Positions 38,772 to 50,719 of a stretch of DNA of 64,000 nucleotides are shown piece after piece (the stretch's first letter is position 1; each line of letters opens with the position of its first letter). The stretch comes from Comamonadaceae bacterium (GTDB lineage: Bacteria > Pseudomonadota > Gammaproteobacteria > Burkholderiales > Burkholderiaceae_C). The stretch is taken from the NCBI GenBank assembly GCA_027488985.1, contig JAIYAR010000002.1, positions 62,001-126,000 of the forward strand, given 5' to 3'. Position numbers and translations under genes: made by a program. The notes under the pieces were generated by a model, which was not told the DNA's origin, made no database searches, and worked only from the letters and a program-made list of their open reading frames with translations.

Positions 38772-38911
38772 CAAGCCATCGATACGGCGATGAACGCCAG
38801 CAAGAACATCAACACTGCGCCAACGATGGGCAACACCACCGGCATAAGCGGCACTACTTCGTCGACAGGATCAACGGGGTGGTTGTCATCAGAGTGAGCG
38901 GGTGCGGACAT
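38771..38911 (-). CDS. Small single-span membrane protein (46 residues)
   Basis: ATG at 38911, with GAGGA six bases upstream, to a TGA at 38773-38771. The N-terminal half is acidic and polar (MSAPAHSDDNHPVDPVDEVV); the C-terminal half is one transmembrane helix (LPIVGAVLMFLLAFIAVSMA). The stop overlaps the first ATG of the glutathione peroxidase gene (TGATG), so the two are probably translated together. I do not recognise a family. The good ribosome site and coupling argue that it is real. Confidence 0.7.
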   Translation of the reverse strand: MSAPAHSDDNHPVDPVDEVVPLMPVVLPIVGAVLMFLLAFIAVSMA

Positions 38912-39073
38912 AGTCGATCCTCAGTGTGTTCGTTGGTATTGCGCGGATTTTAGCCTTTTGCCCAGCGCTGCGCCAAGCGGATAGACCATCAAGGAGATTT
39001 GGAAAGGGTACTTCCCTCTTTTCCAAGACTGCGCTATCGTAATTCCAGCACACAACAGTGCCGGAGGCGTTGG

Positions 39074-41401
39074 ATGGCCAAGCGTTCACTGTTCATGCCC
39101 CAGGGCGGGCATCTCGTTCCCTCACCGGGACTGGAGCGCGCGCCTGTCTTGGATTTAATGTGCTCGCACTTTGTCCTCACACTTGCGGCACGGCAAGGCG
39201 CCAGCTTCAATGTCCGCAGGGATTTCAATGGCGTGGTGGGGCTGGCGGGCCGGCATCTGGTCTGGCCGGTTTCTGTCTTGACCCGTTTGCGTGAGTTCTT
39301 GGCGCGGCGCTGTGTCGGCAATGAGCTGTGGCGAGGTCATGAGTCGCTGAATGCCACTGAATTCCTGGCCCGGCATGGCACATGGTGCGGGCCGTATGAC
39401 GAAGCCACGCTGTTCTTCTTTCTGGACGAATACGCCAAAGACCAGCCCAAAGACCTGATTTCGGTACTGGCCGTCACCGGCGAATGGCTGCAGCAGGCCC
39501 TGAAGAAGCAATCTACCTTGGTGGAGAAGAACATCAATGCACTCGCCGGGCTCTTGCAACTGAACAAAGCAGAACGGGCGTTGCTGCTCTACGGGACGCT
39601 GGCGCGCTACCAACGGGACATGCGCAGCATCCTGGTGGAGTTCAAGGTTAACAACGCAGCTGAAGCCTATGCCGCCATCGCGGAGGTGGCCCACGTGAGT
39701 CCCCAGGAGTTGGGTGAGGCGCTGCGCGCGGGTTCCCGGTTGGAGCGCATCGGCCTGGTGGAAAACCTGATCTCCGAGCACAACATCACGGACCTTGCAG
39801 ACTTGATGAAGGTGAGTGAAAAACTCCCTCCAGTATTGATGCGCCATTACCGTGACCACGCCGAACTGATGGCGGTGTTCACCCGGCTCTCTTCCAAAAG
39901 TACCTTGCACTTGGAAGACTTTGCATTCGTGGCGGAAGACGCACAAATGCTTTGCGGGCTATTGCAGCATGCGGTGGCTCGCAAAGAGGCCGGGGTCAAC
40001 ATCCTCTTGTATGGCCCGCCGGGCACCGGAAAAACGGAGCTTGCCAAGGTGATTGCCCAGCATGTCGGGCTGGAGTTGTTTGAGGTGGAGTACGCGGACC
40101 GGGATGGAAATTCATTGAGTGGTCGAGACAGGTACCGCTCGCTTCAGATTGCCCAGGTTTTCTTAAAGGGTAGCGCCCAAGCCGCATTGCTGTTTGATGA
40201 AGTGGAGGACGTATTTCCGCCACTGACCAGCGAAACAGCAAGCTTTATCGCAAGGGCTGACGCACACGCAACACCGGCAAGTGCGAGCGTGAGTGGCAAA
40301 GCTTGGGTTAACCAGATTCTGGAGTCGAATGCTGTGCCCACTATTTGGGTGACTAACCGGATAGAGCAGATAGACCCGGCCTTCAGGCGGCGCTTTGCCT
40401 ACCATCTGGAGTTGAAGTCGCCACCACCTGGTGCCCGTGAAGGAGTGGTGCGCAAAACCTTGGAAGGCATATCTGTAAGCGAAGCGTTTGTCGCGCGGCT
40501 TAGCGGCCGCAAAGGTTTGACGCCGGCCCAGATCAGAACCGCTGCGCGCTTTGCGCGCCTGAGCACCACCGAAGATGGGGTGCATGACTCCACCCTGATG
40601 GAAACCTTGATCGACCGGCAACTAAAAAATGCGGACCTGGCGCTGGGAAACCCAGCCACCGCGGTAGGCCGCCCACAAGCGTTGAGCCGCTACGACCTCT
40701 CGTATTTGAATGTGGAAACTCGGTATCCCTTGCAGCGGATGGCGGACTCACTGGCGGCAAGGGGGCACGGAACCTTATGCTTTTATGGCCCGCCCGGAAC
40801 CGGCAAGACCGCCTTGGCGGAGCACATTGCCCGCGAATTGGGGCGACCCCTGATCATCCGGCGTGCGAGTGACTTGATGAGCAAATACGTAGGGGAGACG
40901 GAGCAAAACATGGCTGCCATGTTCCGCGAAGCGGAAATCGAGAGTGCCGTTTTGTTGTTGGACGAGGCGGACAGCTTCCTCCAAGACCGGCGAGGTGCCC
41001 AGCGCAACTACGAGGTGAGCGAGGTCAACGAGATGTTGCAGGGCATGGAGCGCCATCCGGGGGTGTTCATCTGCACTACCAATCTCATGGAACGTATTGA
41101 CGAAGCTGCTTTGCGCCGATTTACCTTCAAGATTCAGTTTTTGCCCTTGCAACCTGACCAGCGCGAGCAACTCTTCGTGCAGGAAGCCTGCGGGGGGGAT
41201 GCCTCCTTGCTGGATACACCCTCTCAAATGGCACTCAAGCAGCTTGATAAGCTGTGTTTAGGGGACTTTGCCGCAGTTAAGCGGCAGTTGGAGATACTTG
41301 GGGCTGAATTGACGCCTGCAGAGTTCTTGGAGCAATTGCTTGCAGAGCACCGCATCAAGCCGGAGGTGCGAGAAAGACGCTCAATGGGCTTCACGCCTTA
41401 A
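39074..41401 (+). CDS. Tandem AAA-domain ATPase of unknown role
   Basis: 775 residues from the ATG at 39074, with GGAGG upstream. An N-terminal region of about 300 residues without a recognised domain, then two AAA modules. Module 1 has GPPGTGKTE (about 313) and ALLFDEVEDVF; module 2 has GPPGTGKTA (about 571) and VLLLDEADSFL, followed by the conserved FTFKIQFLPL region. Module 1 keeps the RRRFAYHLE arginine-finger stretch. The domain pattern recalls Cdc48-like double ATPases, but the N-domain is unlike p97. No partner gene is adjacent. Possibly a protein remodeller; function unknown. Confidence 0.85.
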   Translation: MAKRSLFMPQGGHLVPSPGLERAPVLDLMCSHFVLTLAARQGASFNVRRDFNGVVGLAGRHLVWPVSVLTRLREFLARRCVGNELWRGHESLNATEFLARHGTWCGPYDEATLFFFLDEYAKDQPKDLISVLAVTGEWLQQALKKQSTLVEKNINALAGLLQLNKAERALLLYGTLARYQRDMRSILVEFKVNNAAEAYAAIAEVAHVSPQELGEALRAGSRLERIGLVENLISEHNITDLADLMKVSEKLPPVLMRHYRDHAELMAVFTRLSSKSTLHLEDFAFVAEDAQMLCGLLQHAVARKEAGVNILLYGPPGTGKTELAKVIAQHVGLELFEVEYADRDGNSLSGRDRYRSLQIAQVFLKGSAQAALLFDEVEDVFPPLTSETASFIARADAHATPASASVSGKAWVNQILESNAVPTIWVTNRIEQIDPAFRRRFAYHLELKSPPPGAREGVVRKTLEGISVSEAFVARLSGRKGLTPAQIRTAARFARLSTTEDGVHDSTLMETLIDRQLKNADLALGNPATAVGRPQALSRYDLSYLNVETRYPLQRMADSLAARGHGTLCFYGPPGTGKTALAEHIARELGRPLIIRRASDLMSKYVGETEQNMAAMFREAEIESAVLLLDEADSFLQDRRGAQRNYEVSEVNEMLQGMERHPGVFICTTNLMERIDEAALRRFTFKIQFLPLQPDQREQLFVQEACGGDASLLDTPSQMALKQLDKLCLGDFAAVKRQLEILGAELTPAEFLEQLLAEHRIKPEVRERRSMGFTP

Positions 41402-41599
41402 GCGATCGACTGAGTCCCCGGCCCCAGTAAAACTGGCATATCCGGTGGTTTAGTAACTTCTTTGAAACTTTTTTCGAGAACGTGTCAACCAGTCCCGCAA
41501 CTGGTGCGTGATAACCCTATGCGAGTGCATTCACTCCGGTTCGTTGGAACCAAACTGGAGCGTGAACAGCACCGATCTATCACCTAATGTGCGGCAACT

Positions 41600-41893
41600 A
41601 TGCAAAAAAACACGATTCAAGTGCCAGAAAAAGGAACTTACAAGTGGCAGCTGTTTGATTACTGGTCCGGCGAATACCGCCAGACCCATGCCGGCCACAA
41701 CGCATACATCGCCTTGAATTTCGCAGGAGCATTGGACGCTTGCAAATCCAAGTTCCAGGCTCTGGTGCAACAACACCGCGCCAAAGCTGCCGACGCAGCT
41801 ACCGGTGCCCGCCACATGCGCGCTATCGAGCGCTTGCAAAACACCATGTCTGGCGCGGCGGTAGCCTACGAAAGCGGTTTTCACCGCCACTGA
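41600..41893 (+). CDS. Hypothetical protein, 97 residues
   Basis: ATG at 41600, reading MQKNTIQVPEKGTYKWQLFDYWSGEYRQ at the start, with a helical middle rich in Ala and Lys (KFQALVQQHRAKAADAATGARHMRAIERLQ). No signal peptide or membrane helix; one Cys. No family recognised. It stands alone, 198 bases after the AAA gene, and ends 15 bases before the convergent recQ. The leader contains ACCAGT-6 bases-ACTGGT (about 41487-41504) and GGTTC-GTTG-GAACC hairpins, but no clear promoter was picked out. Confidence 0.6.
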   Translation: MQKNTIQVPEKGTYKWQLFDYWSGEYRQTHAGHNAYIALNFAGALDACKSKFQALVQQHRAKAADAATGARHMRAIERLQNTMSGAAVAYESGFHRH

Positions 41894-41908
41894 GTCGTTG
41901 CGACGCGA

Positions 41909-43756
41909 TTACTGGAGCGCGACGACCTTCAAAACGTCGTCGGCATAAGCCTCCAGTTTCTTGGCTCCAATACCGCTGATGCCCTGCAAATCGTCGATGG
42001 ATTGAGGGGCACGTTGTGCGATGGCCGCCAAGGTCGCATCGTGAAAAATCACATAGGCCGGCAGATTGTGCTGCTGTGCCACCTCTGCACGCCACGCCTT
42101 CAGGGCGGAATAACGTAGCAAACCCTCACTGTCCAGATTGATAGGCGCTTTAACCACTGCGCCCAACCGCGCATTGCGCCGTGGCTTGCGATCTGCCGGC
42201 GCAGAAACGGACTCCCGCAACATCACCGCAACTTCGCCCTTGAGCACTGCGCGCGATTCGGCGGTCAACTGCAAAGTATTGAATGCCTGGGCATCTACTG
42301 CCACGGCACCCATGGCGATCAGCTGGCGCAGCACGCCGCGCAATTGCAACTCGGTGAAATCCTTGCCGATGCCAAAGGTACTCAGGCTTTCGTGGCTGTA
42401 TTGGGTGACTTTCTCGGTCGTCTTGCCCCGCACGATGTCCATCAAGTGGCCGGCCCCAAAGCTCACCCCGCTCATCTGCTGGATGCGGTAGATGGTGCTG
42501 AGCAGTTTGCGGGCTGCATCCGTGCCGTCCCACACCTCGGGTGGATTCAGGCAGTTGTCGCAGTTGCCGCAGGGTTGGCTTTTCTCACCGAAGTAGCCCA
42601 GCAAGCGCACGCGGCGGCAGTCGGTGGCTTCTGCCAGGCCGAGCAAGGCATCCAGCTTGCCGCGCATGACCTGCTTGAATTCTTCGCTGGCCGGGCTCTC
42701 GTCAATCATGCGGCGCTGGTTCACCACATCTTGCAGGCCATAGGCCATCCAGGCATCTGCGGGTAGGCCGTCCCGTCCGGCGCGGCCAGTTTCCTGGTAG
42801 TAGCCCTCGATGTTTTTGGGCATGTCGCGGTGAGCGACAAAGCGCACATCCGGTTTGTCGATGCCCATGCCGAAGGCAATGGTGGCCACCATGACGATGC
42901 CTTCCTCGCGCAAAAAACGGTCCTGGTTCAGCTGGCGCACCTTGGAATCCAGCCCGGCGTGATAGGGCAAGGCCTTGATGCCCGCATCTACGAGGGTCTG
43001 CGCCATGTCTTCCACTTTCTTGCGGCTCTGGCAGTAGACGATGCCGGCCTCCCCCTCATGCTCGCGCTCGATGAAGCGCAGCAGTTGGGTGGTGGAATCC
43101 TTCTTTTCGACAATCGTGTAACGGATGTTGGGCCGGTCGAAGCTACTGACGAAGGCGCGGGCCTCTTCGAGCTGCAAACGCTCCAGGATGTCGGCGCGCG
43201 TCAGGTCGTCCGCTGTGGCGGTCAGCGCAATGCGCGGCACGCCGGGGTAGCGCTCATGCAACACCGTGAGGTTGCGGTAGTCGGGCCGGAAGTCGTGGCC
43301 CCACTGGCTCACGCAGTGGGCTTCGTCAATGGCAAACAGACTCAGCTTGCCGCGCTCAAACAGCGAATCTAACAAAGCCAGAAAGCGTGCGTTGCTGACC
43401 CGCTCCGGCGCTGCGTACAGCAGGGTGATTTCGCCGCGCAGCAGTTGCTGCTCGATTTGGTAGGCCTCGTCGCTGGTGAGGGTGGAATTCAGAAAAGCGG
43501 CGCTCACCCCTGCTTCATGCAGGGCGCCCACCTGGTCGTGCATCAGCGCAATCAGCGGGGAAATCACCAGTGTGGCGCCCAAGCCGGCCTGCTGACGGGC
43601 GATGGCGGGAACCTGGTAACACAAGCTTTTGCCGCCTCCGGTGGGCATGAGCACCAGCGCGTCGCCGCCCGCAATCACGTGTTCCACGATGGCCTGCTGG
43701 GGCCCGCGGAAGGCCTGGTAGCCAAATACATCGTGAAGAATCTGCAGGTGGGGCAC
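41909..43756 (-). CDS. recQ: ATP-dependent DNA helicase RecQ
   Basis: 615 residues. Superfamily 2 helicase: motif [13 protein letters not shown] (about 38-49), DEAH box [19 protein letters not shown], motif [12 protein letters not shown]. RecQ-C zinc site with [22 protein letters not shown], and an HRDC domain at the end ([23 protein letters not shown]). It starts at a GTG preceded directly by an in-frame TAA and with no ribosome site. A dispersed repeat copy begins just 8 bases upstream. Confidence 0.95.
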   Translation of the reverse strand: MPHLQILHDVFGYQAFRGPQQAIVEHVIAGGDALVLMPTGGGKSLCYQVPAIARQQAGLGATLVISPLIALMHDQVGALHEAGVSAAFLNSTLTSDEAYQIEQQLLRGEITLLYAAPERVSNARFLALLDSLFERGKLSLFAIDEAHCVSQWGHDFRPDYRNLTVLHERYPGVPRIALTATADDLTRADILERLQLEEARAFVSSFDRPNIRYTIVEKKDSTTQLLRFIEREHEGEAGIVYCQSRKKVEDMAQTLVDAGIKALPYHAGLDSKVRQLNQDRFLREEGIVMVATIAFGMGIDKPDVRFVAHRDMPKNIEGYYQETGRAGRDGLPADAWMAYGLQDVVNQRRMIDESPASEEFKQVMRGKLDALLGLAEATDCRRVRLLGYFGEKSQPCGNCDNCLNPPEVWDGTDAARKLLSTIYRIQQMSGVSFGAGHLMDIVRGKTTEKVTQYSHESLSTFGIGKDFTELQLRGVLRQLIAMGAVAVDAQAFNTLQLTAESRAVLKGEVAVMLRESVSAPADRKPRRNARLGAVVKAPINLDSEGLLRYSALKAWRAEVAQQHNLPAYVIFHDATLAAIAQRAPQSIDDLQGISGIGAKKLEAYADDVLKVVALQ

Positions 43757-43762
43757 TTAAAA

Positions 43763-43805
43763 CGCTATCAAATCAGGAGCTGCTCGCGCATATTTCGCGG
43801 GCGCC
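43763..43805 (-). repeat. Dispersed 43-base repeat, copy directly upstream of recQ
   Basis: Minus strand: GGCGCCCGCGAAATA then TGCGCGAGCAGCTCCTGA then TTTGATAGC. Closest to the dadA and glycine-zipper gene copies. Together with the riboswitch it accounts for most recognisable structure in the 324-base gap between recQ and metH. Confidence 0.8.
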
Positions 43806-43978
43806 GGGTGGCAAAAAGGCATAAATTTCTCTCGGCTAGGCCGCCGAAGGGTCGCCAAGGACAGAGTTTCTATTGTCGGGCAAGCCGGATGCTGATCCAT
43901 GGCACGGCAGGTTCCGGTGCCTGGTGCTTATTTGCAACGCGGCAAAGCGGCGCGCGCTTGTCGTTTAAAATCCCCCCA

Positions 43979-44050
43979 CCCAAGGGGCGCTGCAGCCGGA
44001 ACGTGTGAACACACCGAACCGGTCAGGCTTGGGGACTCCAACTGCGCTCA
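43979..44050 (+). promoter_or_regulatory. S-adenosylhomocysteine (SAH) riboswitch
   Basis: Upstream of the first metH gene. P1 helix CCCAAG (43979-43984) pairs with CTTGGG (44028-44033). The strongly conserved GGGCGCTGCA follows P1, and TCAGGCTTGGGG...CAACTGCGCTCA closes the motif. GGGCGC (43985-43990) can pair with GCGCTC (44044-44049) as the family pseudoknot. A CCGG/CCGG arm with GTGT/ACAC forms P2. Known SAH riboswitches turn on SAH-recycling genes such as metH and ahcY when SAH builds up. The end of the motif is about 30 bases before the metH ATG. Confidence 0.92.
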
Positions 44051-44080
44051 CTTGTTTCAATCCACATAGTGAGCCGCACC

Positions 44081-45157
44081 ATGAAGCCCATCACCTATAC
44101 CCGCGCCCAAGCGCTCCCCGGCATTTTGGCCAGCCGCATCGCCATTCTGGACGGCGCTATGGGCACCATGATCCAGCGCTTCAAGCTGGGCGAGGCCCAG
44201 TACCGTGGCGAGGGGTGCACAGGCCCGGGCAGCCAAGGTGACCGTTTCAAAGACTTCCCCAAAGACGTCAAAGGCAACAACGAGTTGTTGAGCCTGACGC
44301 GTCCGGACGTGATCACCGACATCCACGAGGCCTACTTGGCCGCCGGTGCGGACATGATCGAAACCAACACCTTCGGCGCTACCACCGTGGCCCAAGCGGA
44401 CTACGACATGGCCGACTTGGCCATCGAGATGAACTATGTGTCTGCCAAGTTAGCCCGCGCAGCGTGTGACAAGTTCAGCACCCCTGAGAAGCCGCGTTTT
44501 GTGTGCGGCGCTTTGGGGCCCACGCCCAAAACCGCCAGCATCAGCCCTGACGTGAACGACCCCGGCGCCCGCAATGTGACATTTGAAGAGCTGCGGGCCG
44601 CCTATTACGACCAGACCAAGGCGCTGGTGGAAGGCGGGGCTGACGTGATTCTGGTGGAGACCATTTTTGACACGCTCAACGCCAAAGCCGCGCTGTTTGC
44701 AGTGGACGAATACTTCGAAGCCAGTGGGGAGCGCCTGCCCATCATCATCAGCGGCACAGTGACCGACGCTTCCGGTCGCATCTTGAGTGGCCAGACAGTA
44801 ACCGCCTTCTGGCACAGCGTGCGCCATGCCCAGCCACTGGCGATTGGCCTGAACTGCGCACTCGGTGCGGCACTCATGCGCCCTTACATCCAGGAGCTGA
44901 ACAAGGTGGCGACGGACACCTTTATCAGCTGCTACCCCAACGCGGGCCTGCCCAACCCCATGAGCGACACCGGCTTTGACGAAACGCCGGATGTGACCAG
45001 CCGTTTGGTACGGGAGTTTGCGGAAGAGGGCTTGGTCAATATTGTGGGCGGCTGCTGCGGCACTACCCCCGACCACATTGGCGCGATTGCCCATGCGGTG
45101 AATCCGATTGCTACGCGCAATGTGCAACGAGGTTACTTCTACAAAGAGGCGGCGTAA
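44081..45157 (+). CDS. metH: Methionine synthase, homocysteine-binding part (split MetH, first gene)
   Basis: 358 residues corresponding to the N-terminal homocysteine S-methyltransferase barrel of MetH. Begins [15 protein letters not shown]; zinc ligands in GLNCALG (about residue 262) and [11 protein letters not shown] (about 325). It ends at the barrel, so it needs the second gene at 46921 to supply the folate-, B12- and AdoMet-binding parts. Directly downstream of the SAH riboswitch. The ATG at 44081 is preferred to a GTG at 44069. Confidence 0.95.
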   Translation: MKPITYTRAQALPGILASRIAILDGAMGTMIQRFKLGEAQYRGEGCTGPGSQGDRFKDFPKDVKGNNELLSLTRPDVITDIHEAYLAAGADMIETNTFGATTVAQADYDMADLAIEMNYVSAKLARAACDKFSTPEKPRFVCGALGPTPKTASISPDVNDPGARNVTFEELRAAYYDQTKALVEGGADVILVETIFDTLNAKAALFAVDEYFEASGERLPIIISGTVTDASGRILSGQTVTAFWHSVRHAQPLAIGLNCALGAALMRPYIQELNKVATDTFISCYPNAGLPNPMSDTGFDETPDVTSRLVREFAEEGLVNIVGGCCGTTPDHIGAIAHAVNPIATRNVQRGYFYKEAA

Positions 45158-45246
45158 CCACGAACGAATAGGTTCTGAATCACCAAGCGGCCAGGTCTGG
45201 CGCCGCAGCTTTGCCAGACCACAACAATCAACCAGGGGGAAAATTC

Positions 45247-45867
45247 ATGAGATCTATCGCCATTGCAGCGATTGCCATTGCCATCACCAGCAGCGCAGCT
45301 GCTCAAAACAAGAACACTGAAATGCAGCCGGATTCCCCTTGGAAGCTATTCGGCTCTGTGGGCTGGAACTTTGGGGATGGCAGTTCAGACCTCGTCAAAG
45401 GCACCTACACCAATGGTTCGCCTTTTGCCATCAAGGCCGGAAATGGCCTGGCGGTGGCGGCTGGCGTGAGCTATTCGCTCAACAGCAGCACTGATTTGCA
45501 ATTTTCGGTGGGGCATGAACGCACCACAACGGCCAGCCCGGATGGTGAGTTTGCGTTCACCCGCGTGCCCGTGGAGTTTTTGGGCTTCTACAACCTTGGT
45601 GATCACTGGCGTCTGGGCGGCGGGTTGCGCTTGGCAACTTCGGCACGTTTGGAGTCTTCGGGCTCCGTAGCGGCTGTGGGCAATTACACCTTCAGCCCCA
45701 AGCCCGGCTATGTACTGGAAGCCCAGTATCTGACCAAACGGAATGCAAACCCGCTGGGTCGATTCGGCATATCGTTCAAGCTGGTAGACGAAAGCTTTGA
45801 ATACGCGCCCACCAACTACACCGCCAAGGGTCACCACCTCGGCGTCTCCTTGATCTACTACCGTTAA
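45247..45867 (+). CDS. Outer-membrane beta-barrel protein of unknown function
   Basis: 206 residues with AGGGGGAAA upstream. Signal peptide RSIAIAAIAIAITSSAAAQ (cleavage about 19). The rest has alternating strands ending in LGVSLIYYR, with an aromatic near the C-terminus as in OMP barrels. Typical of the OmpA/OmpW-like small barrels; no substrate can be named. It lies between the two metH genes, 89 bases after the first. Confidence 0.75.
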   Translation: MRSIAIAAIAIAITSSAAAQNKNTEMQPDSPWKLFGSVGWNFGDGSSDLVKGTYTNGSPFAIKAGNGLAVAAGVSYSLNSSTDLQFSVGHERTTTASPDGEFAFTRVPVEFLGFYNLGDHWRLGGGLRLATSARLESSGSVAAVGNYTFSPKPGYVLEAQYLTKRNANPLGRFGISFKLVDESFEYAPTNYTAKGHHLGVSLIYYR

Positions 45868-45892
45868 GCCCTTTTCTAAGGACCCACTTGCC

Positions 45893-46891
45893 ATGAACAA
45901 AGTCCGCTGGGGCGTGCTGAGCACCGCCAAAATCGGGATGGAGAAAGTCACCCCTGCGCTGCAACGCAGCCAGTGGTGTGATGTTCAAGCCATTGCCTCG
46001 CGCTCCCTGGCGAGTGCGCAGGCGGCAGCGGGCAAGTTGGGTATTCCCAGTGCCTATGGGTCGTACGAGGAGCTGTTGGCAGACCCGACAATCGAAGCCA
46101 TCTATAACCCCTTGCCGAACGACCAGCATGTGCCCTTGACACTGGCAGCAGCCCGCGCGGGCAAACACGTGCTGTGCGAAAAGCCGATCGCCCTGAATGC
46201 CAATGAGGCAGCGCAGCTGCGAGAAGTAGCGGGCAAGGTGCACATCATGGAGGCGTTCATGGTCCGCTTTCACCCACAGTGGCTGCGCACGCGTGAGCTG
46301 GTGCAAAGCGGTGCGTTGGGTGATTTGCGTACGGTGCAAGTGTGGTTTTCGTATTTCAACCGCAGTGCCACCAACATCCGCAACGATGCCACCAAGGGCG
46401 GCGGCGCGTTGATGGACATTGGTTGTTACCCCATCGTGGCCGGGCGCTTTTTGTTTGGCACAGAGCCGGTGCGCGTGATGGCCTTGGCGGATATGGACCC
46501 GGACTTCGGCGTGGACCGCACCTTCAGCGCCTTGCTCGATTTCGGGAATGGCCGGCGTTTGGACTTCACCGTGTCCATGCAATCCACACCCTATCAGAGA
46601 GCGCATGTGGTGGGAACCGAGAAGCGGGTAGAAATTGAAATCCCGTTCAACGCCCCACAAGGCCAAGAAACCCGTATTTTTGTGGATGATGGCAAGGTGC
46701 CGGGCGGTCGCGAAGCGGTGGTGGAAACCTTTGCAGCGTGTGACCAGTACAGCCTGGAGGGCGATGCCTTTTCGCTCGCCATTCGCGGTGAGCAACCTTT
46801 GCAGTACGGCGTGGAAGACGCCATCCAGAACATGCGCATCATCGATGCGCTGTTTGCCTCCCAGCGCAGTGGTGCCTGGGTTGCGGTGTAA
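45893..46891 (+). CDS. Gfo/Idh/MocA-family oxidoreductase
   Basis: 332 residues. N-terminal NAD(P) fold VRWGVLSTAKIGMEKV; catalytic segment HVLCEKPIALNANEA (Lys of EKP about residue 97); HIMEAFMVRFHPQW and GGGALMDIGCYPI (His/Asp region of the dimeric dihydrodiol dehydrogenase-like branch). TAAGGA precedes the ATG. Substrate unknown. Sits between the two metH halves, 29 bases before the second. Confidence 0.9.
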   Translation: MNKVRWGVLSTAKIGMEKVTPALQRSQWCDVQAIASRSLASAQAAAGKLGIPSAYGSYEELLADPTIEAIYNPLPNDQHVPLTLAAARAGKHVLCEKPIALNANEAAQLREVAGKVHIMEAFMVRFHPQWLRTRELVQSGALGDLRTVQVWFSYFNRSATNIRNDATKGGGALMDIGCYPIVAGRFLFGTEPVRVMALADMDPDFGVDRTFSALLDFGNGRRLDFTVSMQSTPYQRAHVVGTEKRVEIEIPFNAPQGQETRIFVDDGKVPGGREAVVETFAACDQYSLEGDAFSLAIRGEQPLQYGVEDAIQNMRIIDALFASQRSGAWVAV

Positions 46892-46920
46892 GCCGCTGAA
46901 TTTTGATTTTTAGGTCTTTT

Positions 46921-49686
<2,766 letters not shown>

Positions 49687-49857
49687 TCTTCAACTGAAGC
49701 AACTGCCGCGGCCCGCTGGCCGCGAGTCGCAGCTTTACCCAGCGTTACAAAACAGATACCTCCCAGCCCGATGGGCTGTGTACCTTCTCGCCTTGTGGAG
49801 CGTTAGCTCTCTAGTGGTGCCCACCCGGTCGCCCGTTTGGCTGATTGAAGGAGATGT

Positions 49858-50673
49858 ATGTCAACTGTGTTGTCCAACCCCGGCGCCTCTGCCGCCGGAA
49901 ACAAGTTTTTGTGGGCCGCCATCGGTGCACTGGGCCTCAGTACCATGGCATTGGGTGCAGTCGTGCTGCGCCAGCAGTTGGGGCCCGCCGAGCCGGAAGC
50001 CCCCCTCGAGGTGGTGGCCATCCATTCGCCGGCAACACCCGCAGCCGCAGAACAAGTGCCGGCACCCATCTCCGGGAACAAACCGGTGGCTTCCCCGGCA
50101 AATTCTGATAAGAAAGTGCCTGTAGCGCCCGCTAAATATGCGCAAGCAGCTCCTAAATCAGGAGCATATCAGGTTGTGCCCAAGGTGCGCACACCGATTG
50201 AACAACCGGCATCCGGTGCGCCTGTGGTCGTCCAAGCCCCGGTCCCCACACAGCCCGAGCCGGTTGTGGCGGCTGTGCAGCTCCCGGCCAAAGTCGTGTG
50301 CGCTAATTGCGGCGTGGTGGAAAGTGTGACGCCTATCCAGCGCGAAAGTGCTAACCCCAGCGGCGCGGGTGCCGTTGCCGGCGCGGTGTTGGGCGGGCTG
50401 GTGGGTAACCAGTTCGGTGGTGGAGATGGCAAGGCACTGGCCACCATTGCGGGCGTGTTGGGGGGCGGTTGGGCCGGCAACACCGTGGAAAAGCGCTTGA
50501 AGAAGGAGACGGTCTATCTGGTCGAAGTGCGCATGGAAGATGGCAGCGTGCGCAGCATCGAACAGGCTGCCAGCGCCAGCGTGGGGCAGCACGTGACCGT
50601 GGACGGCAGCCGCATTACCCCGTCGCGTAGCCCTTCTGAACGGAATCCCTCCCCTTTTAACAGCACTACCTAA
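49858..50673 (+). CDS. Glycine-zipper 2TM-domain membrane protein
   Basis: 271 residues with GAAGGAGATGT upstream. An N-terminal transmembrane helix (about 18-41, FLWAAIGALGLSTMALGAVVL) is followed by a Pro/Ala-rich linker, the CANCGVVESVTPIQRE segment, and a glycine-zipper (GAGAVAGAVLGGLVGNQFGGGDGKALATIAGVLGGGWAGN, given here in description only as residues about 170-205). The C-terminus has a YlxW/SlyB-like EVRMEDGSVRSIEQ. Relatives are envelope-stress-type lipoproteins or inner-membrane proteins; this one has a membrane anchor rather than a lipobox. A repeat copy lies in frame in the linker. Confidence 0.82.
   Translation: MSTVLSNPGASAAGNKFLWAAIGALGLSTMALGAVVLRQQLGPAEPEAPLEVVAIHSPATPAAAEQVPAPISGNKPVASPANSDKKVPVAPAKYAQAAPKSGAYQVVPKVRTPIEQPASGAPVVVQAPVPTQPEPVVAAVQLPAKVVCANCGVVESVTPIQRESANPSGAGAVAGAVLGGLVGNQFGGGDGKALATIAGVLGGGWAGNTVEKRLKKETVYLVEVRMEDGSVRSIEQAASASVGQHVTVDGSRITPSRSPSERNPSPFNSTT
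50123..50165 (+). repeat. Dispersed 43-base repeat, copy in the glycine-zipper gene
   Basis: TAGCGCCCGCTAAATA then TGCGCAAGCAGCTCCTAA then ATCAGGAGC. It encodes roughly APAKYAQAAPKSGA in the low-complexity linker of the protein. Confidence 0.78.
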
Positions 50674-50719
50674 AAGGTTCGCGTGCTATTATTTTTGCAA
50701 ACCGCAAAAGGAATAGCGC

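Noticed and set aside
49707..49724. CGCGGCC-CGCT-GGCCGCG hairpin after the second metH gene as a terminator
   Set aside because: The stem is perfect but no T-run follows; it may only be a structural or attenuating hairpin.
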